A DNA stretch of 6,176 nt, from the NCBI GenBank assembly GCA_030045175.1, contig JASIBM010000572.1:1-6176 (forward strand), given 5' to 3'. This document shows positions 3,337 to 6,176 of the stretch, piece after piece. Under the pieces are notes generated by a model. It was not told the DNA's origin. It did no database searches and saw nothing but the letters and a program-made list of their open reading frames with translations. The translations under genes and the position numbers were made by a program. Source of the stretch: Streptosporangiaceae bacterium (lineage in GTDB: Bacteria; Actinomycetota; Actinomycetes; Streptosporangiales; Streptosporangiaceae). Position 1 is the stretch's first letter, and each line of letters starts with the position of its first letter.

Positions 3337-6176
3337 GTGAACCCCCTGAGCAGCAACCGGATTGCCTTGTCGCTGAACGAGTCTTATCCGCAGCATGTCG
3401 TCACGGCTGTCGTGGTTGCCCACGATGGAGCCGCGTGGCTTCCGCGCGTCGCCGACGCCCTGCTTGACCAGTCCCGGCCGGTGCAGCGCATCGTCGCCGT
3501 GGACACGGGGAGCAGGGACCGCAGCGGTGCCGTGCTCGCGTCGAAGTTCGGCCAGGCGGCGGTGTTTGGCATGGACCGGTCGACCGGCTACGGCGCGGCC
3601 GTCAGCCGGGCGCTGGCGCACCGGGCCGCGAACGTGCCGGTGCCTACCGCGGCCGGGATTTCGCCCGCCGACCGGGTCGAGTGGATCTGGCTGCTGCACG
3701 ACGACTGCGAGCCAGCGCCGGACGCGCTCGAGCAGTTGCTGCGCGGCGCCGCTGAGACCGGCGCGGCGGCGGTTCTCGGGCCAAAGCTGCGGGACTGGTC
3801 GAACCGTGACGTGGTGCTCGAGGCAGGGGTCACCCTCGACACGGCGGCCAGGCGCGTCACGGGCATCGAGCCGCGCGAGGTGGATCAGGGCCAGCACGAC
3901 GGGGACAGGGACACGCTCGCCGTCAGCAGCGCCGGCATGCTCGTCCGCCGCGACGTGTGGGAGCAGGTCGGCGGGTTCGACGCGAGCATGAGCCTGTTCA
4001 TGGAGGACATCGACTTCTGCTGGCGGGCGCACGCGGCTGGCTATCGGGTCCGGGTCATCACTGACGCGGTCTGCTACCACGTTCAGGCCGCGGTCAAGCG
4101 CAAGCGGCCGATCTCGGTAGGGCGCAGCGCCAGGATGCTCGACCGGCGCAACGGGCTGATCACGCTCCTCGGTAACCTGCCCACGGGGCAGATGCTGACC
4201 AGCGCCGTAGGGAACGTCGTGGTCTCGTCCCTGCGGATCAGCTTCTTCCTGCTGGCCAAGCGGATGACGGCGGCGTTCGACGAGGCGGGGGCCGTGGCAA
4301 CCGTGCTCGGCCACCCGCTCAGGTTCGCCGCCGTCCGCAGGCGCCGGGCTCGAGGCCGCCGCGCCGCCTACTCCAGGGTCCGCGCTGACCTCCCGCCCGG
4401 CCGCTCGGCGCGTCGGCTTGCCGAATTTGTCGCGTCCACGATGCTGAAGTCCGGGCAGGCCGACACGGCGGGCGCGCATCACGCCTCGGCCGATCCGACC
4501 GACGACGACTCGCTGCTTGTCGACAACGGCCTGGCCCGGCGGCTGTTGACCAGCCCGACCCTGTTGCTCTTCGTCGGCCTCCTTACGGTCGCGCTGGTCG
4601 CTGGCCGCTCGCTACTCGGCGGCGGGCCGCTCGGCGGCGGATCGCTTGTGCCGCTCTGGGGTGGTGCGTCCGACCTGTGGCATACGTACCTGCAGGCGTT
4701 CCATCCCGACGGCATCGGCTCGACTTCGGCCGCGCCACCGTACATCGCGGTGCTCGCCGGGCTGGCGACCTTGCTCGGCGGCAAGCCATGGCTGGCGGTC
4801 GACGTCCTGCTGATCGGCTGCGTGCCGCTGTCGGGGATGACGGCCATGCTTGCGGTACGCAAGGTCACCAGCTCGGCGCTGATCCGGACGTGGGCGGCCG
4901 CGTCCTACGCCCTGTTGCCCGTAGCGATGGGCGTGGTCGCGGCCGCGCGATTCGGCACGGCCCTGGTGCTGATCCTGCTGCCGCTGATCGTGGCTCAGGC
5001 CGGCCGGGTCTGCACCGAGTCGAGGCAACGCGCGGGCCGGGCCGCCTGGGCCACCGGGTTGCTCGTGGCGATCGGCGCGGCCTTCGTGCCGTTGCTTTGG
5101 CTGCTTGCGCTCATCGCGTGCTGCGTGGCAGCGATCGGACTGCGGCCTTACCGCGCCGTGATGCTGCGCAACCTCGCGATCGTTGCGTGCACCGCCCCCG
5201 TCCTGTTGTTGCCATGGACGCTGACGCTGATCAGCAACCCGGCCCAGTTGTTGCTCGAGGCCGGGCTGCCGCAGCCAGGAACCCCCGCCGCCGGCCTGCC
5301 GGCCAAGGCGCTGGTGCTGCTGAGCCCGGGTGGACCAGGGCTGCCACCGTACTGGGTGACCGCAGGCCTGCTGGTGGTGGCGATCGCCAGCCTGTTCGCG
5401 AGGCAGCGGCGCGGGCAGATCATCGCTGGCTGGAGCCTGGCCCTGGCCGGCTTGCTCGCGGCCGTCGCGGTCAGCCACCTTACGGTCCGGCCCGCAGACG
5501 GCGGGCCGGTCACCGGCTGGACTGGGCTTCCGCTCGCGATCGCGGCGATCGGGTTCCTGCTCGCCGCCGTGGCCGGCGCCGACTCCCTGCGCAGGCCACC
5601 CCGTGGCACCGCGGGCTGGCGGGCGCTGCGTGGTGGCTCTGGCGTCGGGCCCATGGCCTCGCTGCTCGGGCTGATCGCCTGCTCGGCACCGTTGCTCTCG
5701 GCGGCGTGCTGGGTCGGCACCGGGGTCAGCGGCCCTGTGCACCAGGTCGCGAACCCGCTGGTGCCTGAGGTGGTCGCCGCTGCCAGCGGCCAGAGCTACC
5801 AGGTGCGCACGCTGGTGCTCCGCTCGGCGCACGGCCGGGTTTCCTACCTGCTGCTCCGCGGGCCGAGCCCGACACTGGCCGACGCCGCGCTGACTCCGCC
5901 GGCGGCCGCCAAGCGGGCACTGGCCAGGGCGGTGGCCGACCTGATCGCTCCGGATGGCGGCCTGGCCACCAACCAGAGCCAGCTGCTCGCCGACTTCGAC
6001 ATCGGCTACGTCTTGCTGCAAGAGCCGGTAAACCAGCAACTGGCCACCGTGCTCAATGACGTGAAGGGCCTCCAGCCCTACAGCAACATCTCGGGGGTCT
6101 ATATCTGGCAGCTCGCCCGCAGCCCGGCGCGAGTCAGCGTGGTCGAGCCGAACGGCACCGTGGTGCCAATCCCGTC
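3337..6176 (+). CDS. Large membrane glycosyltransferase, GT2 domain plus polytopic membrane region (3' end outside window)
   Basis: The frame runs open for 946 codons to the window edge. Residues about 20-260 form a GT2 (GT-A fold) catalytic domain: TAVVVAHDG opens it, then VAVDTGSRD (53-61), the nucleotide-sugar/metal motif LLHDDCEP (119-126) and FMEDIDFCWR (221-230). About 260-400 is a basic linker. From about 409 there are many hydrophobic segments, roughly 409-423, 469-507, 519-553, 572-602, 613-632, 673-712, 731-748 and 773-793. Beyond about 795 the chain is mainly soluble and probably extracytoplasmic. In the family the catalytic domain uses activated sugars at the cytoplasmic membrane face. 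The sugar, acceptor and pathway are not evident; cell-envelope polysaccharide assembly is my inference. The first usable start is GTG 3337, since the frame opens only at 3286. It has no spaced Shine-Dalgarno, and TTG 3367 is an alternative. Similar large GT2 membrane proteins are widespread in actinobacteria. Confidence 0.88.
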   Translation, partial: MNPLSSNRIALSLNESYPQHVVTAVVVAHDGAAWLPRVADALLDQSRPVQRIVAVDTGSRDRSGAVLASKFGQAAVFGMDRSTGYGAAVSRALAHRAANVPVPTAAGISPADRVEWIWLLHDDCEPAPDALEQLLRGAAETGAAAVLGPKLRDWSNRDVVLEAGVTLDTAARRVTGIEPREVDQGQHDGDRDTLAVSSAGMLVRRDVWEQVGGFDASMSLFMEDIDFCWRAHAAGYRVRVITDAVCYHVQAAVKRKRPISVGRSARMLDRRNGLITLLGNLPTGQMLTSAVGNVVVSSLRISFFLLAKRMTAAFDEAGAVATVLGHPLRFAAVRRRRARGRRAAYSRVRADLPPGRSARRLAEFVASTMLKSGQADTAGAHHASADPTDDDSLLVDNGLARRLLTSPTLLLFVGLLTVALVAGRSLLGGGPLGGGSLVPLWGGASDLWHTYLQAFHPDGIGSTSAAPPYIAVLAGLATLLGGKPWLAVDVLLIGCVPLSGMTAMLAVRKVTSSALIRTWAAASYALLPVAMGVVAAARFGTALVLILLPLIVAQAGRVCTESRQRAGRAAWATGLLVAIGAAFVPLLWLLALIACCVAAIGLRPYRAVMLRNLAIVACTAPVLLLPWTLTLISNPAQLLLEAGLPQPGTPAAGLPAKALVLLSPGGPGLPPYWVTAGLLVVAIASLFARQRRGQIIAGWSLALAGLLAAVAVSHLTVRPADGGPVTGWTGLPLAIAAIGFLLAAVAGADSLRRPPRGTAGWRALRGGSGVGPMASLLGLIACSAPLLSAACWVGTGVSGPVHQVANPLVPEVVAAASGQSYQVRTLVLRSAHGRVSYLLLRGPSPTLADAALTPPAAAKRALARAVADLIAPDGGLATNQSQLLADFDIGYVLLQEPVNQQLATVLNDVKGLQPYSNISGVYIWQLARSPARVSVVEPNGTVVPIP

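Noticed and set aside
3202..4482. Long minus-strand open frame opposite the glycosyltransferase catalytic domain
   Set aside because: The plus-strand frame carries intact GT2 motifs, while the antisense product has none and is Arg/Pro/His-rich.
4612..6039. Long minus-strand open frame opposite the membrane region, and a plus-strand alternative frame at 4677-5768
   Set aside because: Both overlap the continuous hydrophobic glycosyltransferase frame, and their products are Arg/Gln/Gly-rich shadows.
1..6176. CRISPR arrays, tRNA or rRNA genes, insertion sequences
   Set aside because: No regularly spaced repeats, cloverleaf-like segments, transposase motifs or flanking target duplications were seen.

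Overview
The window reads as chromosomal DNA from a high-GC actinomycete. Third codon positions are nearly all G or C. The window carries the actinobacterial two-domain form of FbiB and a WhiB protein almost identical in its core to WhiB2/WhmD/WhiB. These families point to Actinomycetota, but nothing here fixes the genus. The FbiB N-terminal extension and the left-hand neighbour differ from the Mycobacterium tuberculosis arrangement I remember.

Layout from left to right. (1) At the left edge, on the minus strand, are the first 27 codons of a gene whose N-terminus matches the DUF4062/TIR-like 'VFLSHTSEL' family. It looks leaderless and was probably missed because it is cut by the window edge. 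(2) A strong 15-bp inverted repeat at 136-184 separates it from the F420 genes and is probably a transcription terminator. (3) fbiA and fbiB lie on the minus strand and overlap by 8 bp, so they form a translationally coupled pair for the late steps of coenzyme F420 synthesis. FbiA joins the phosphoenolpyruvyl (or phospholactyl) group to Fo. FbiB then adds the glutamate tail and, through its nitroreductase-like domain, reduces the dehydro form. (4) A 348-bp divergent intergenic region holds a plausible promoter for whiB2, with a palindrome over the predicted transcription start. (5) whiB2 on the plus strand encodes a 93-residue iron-sulfur transcription factor linked to septation and cell division. 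(6) A 131-bp gap leads into a very large membrane glycosyltransferase. It has a GT2 catalytic domain, a polytopic membrane domain and the start of an extracytoplasmic region, and it runs off the right edge without a stop.

The divergent pairing of whiB2 with fbiA-fbiB is a known actinobacterial synteny. I do not see a wholly new multi-gene system. The items most worth a second look are the edge-truncated DUF4062-type gene with its leaderless start, the inverted repeat in front of it, the palindrome in the whiB2 promoter, the repeat-built N-terminal tail of FbiB, and the uncharacterised membrane part of the glycosyltransferase. All long open frames antisense to these genes look like GC-rich shadows.
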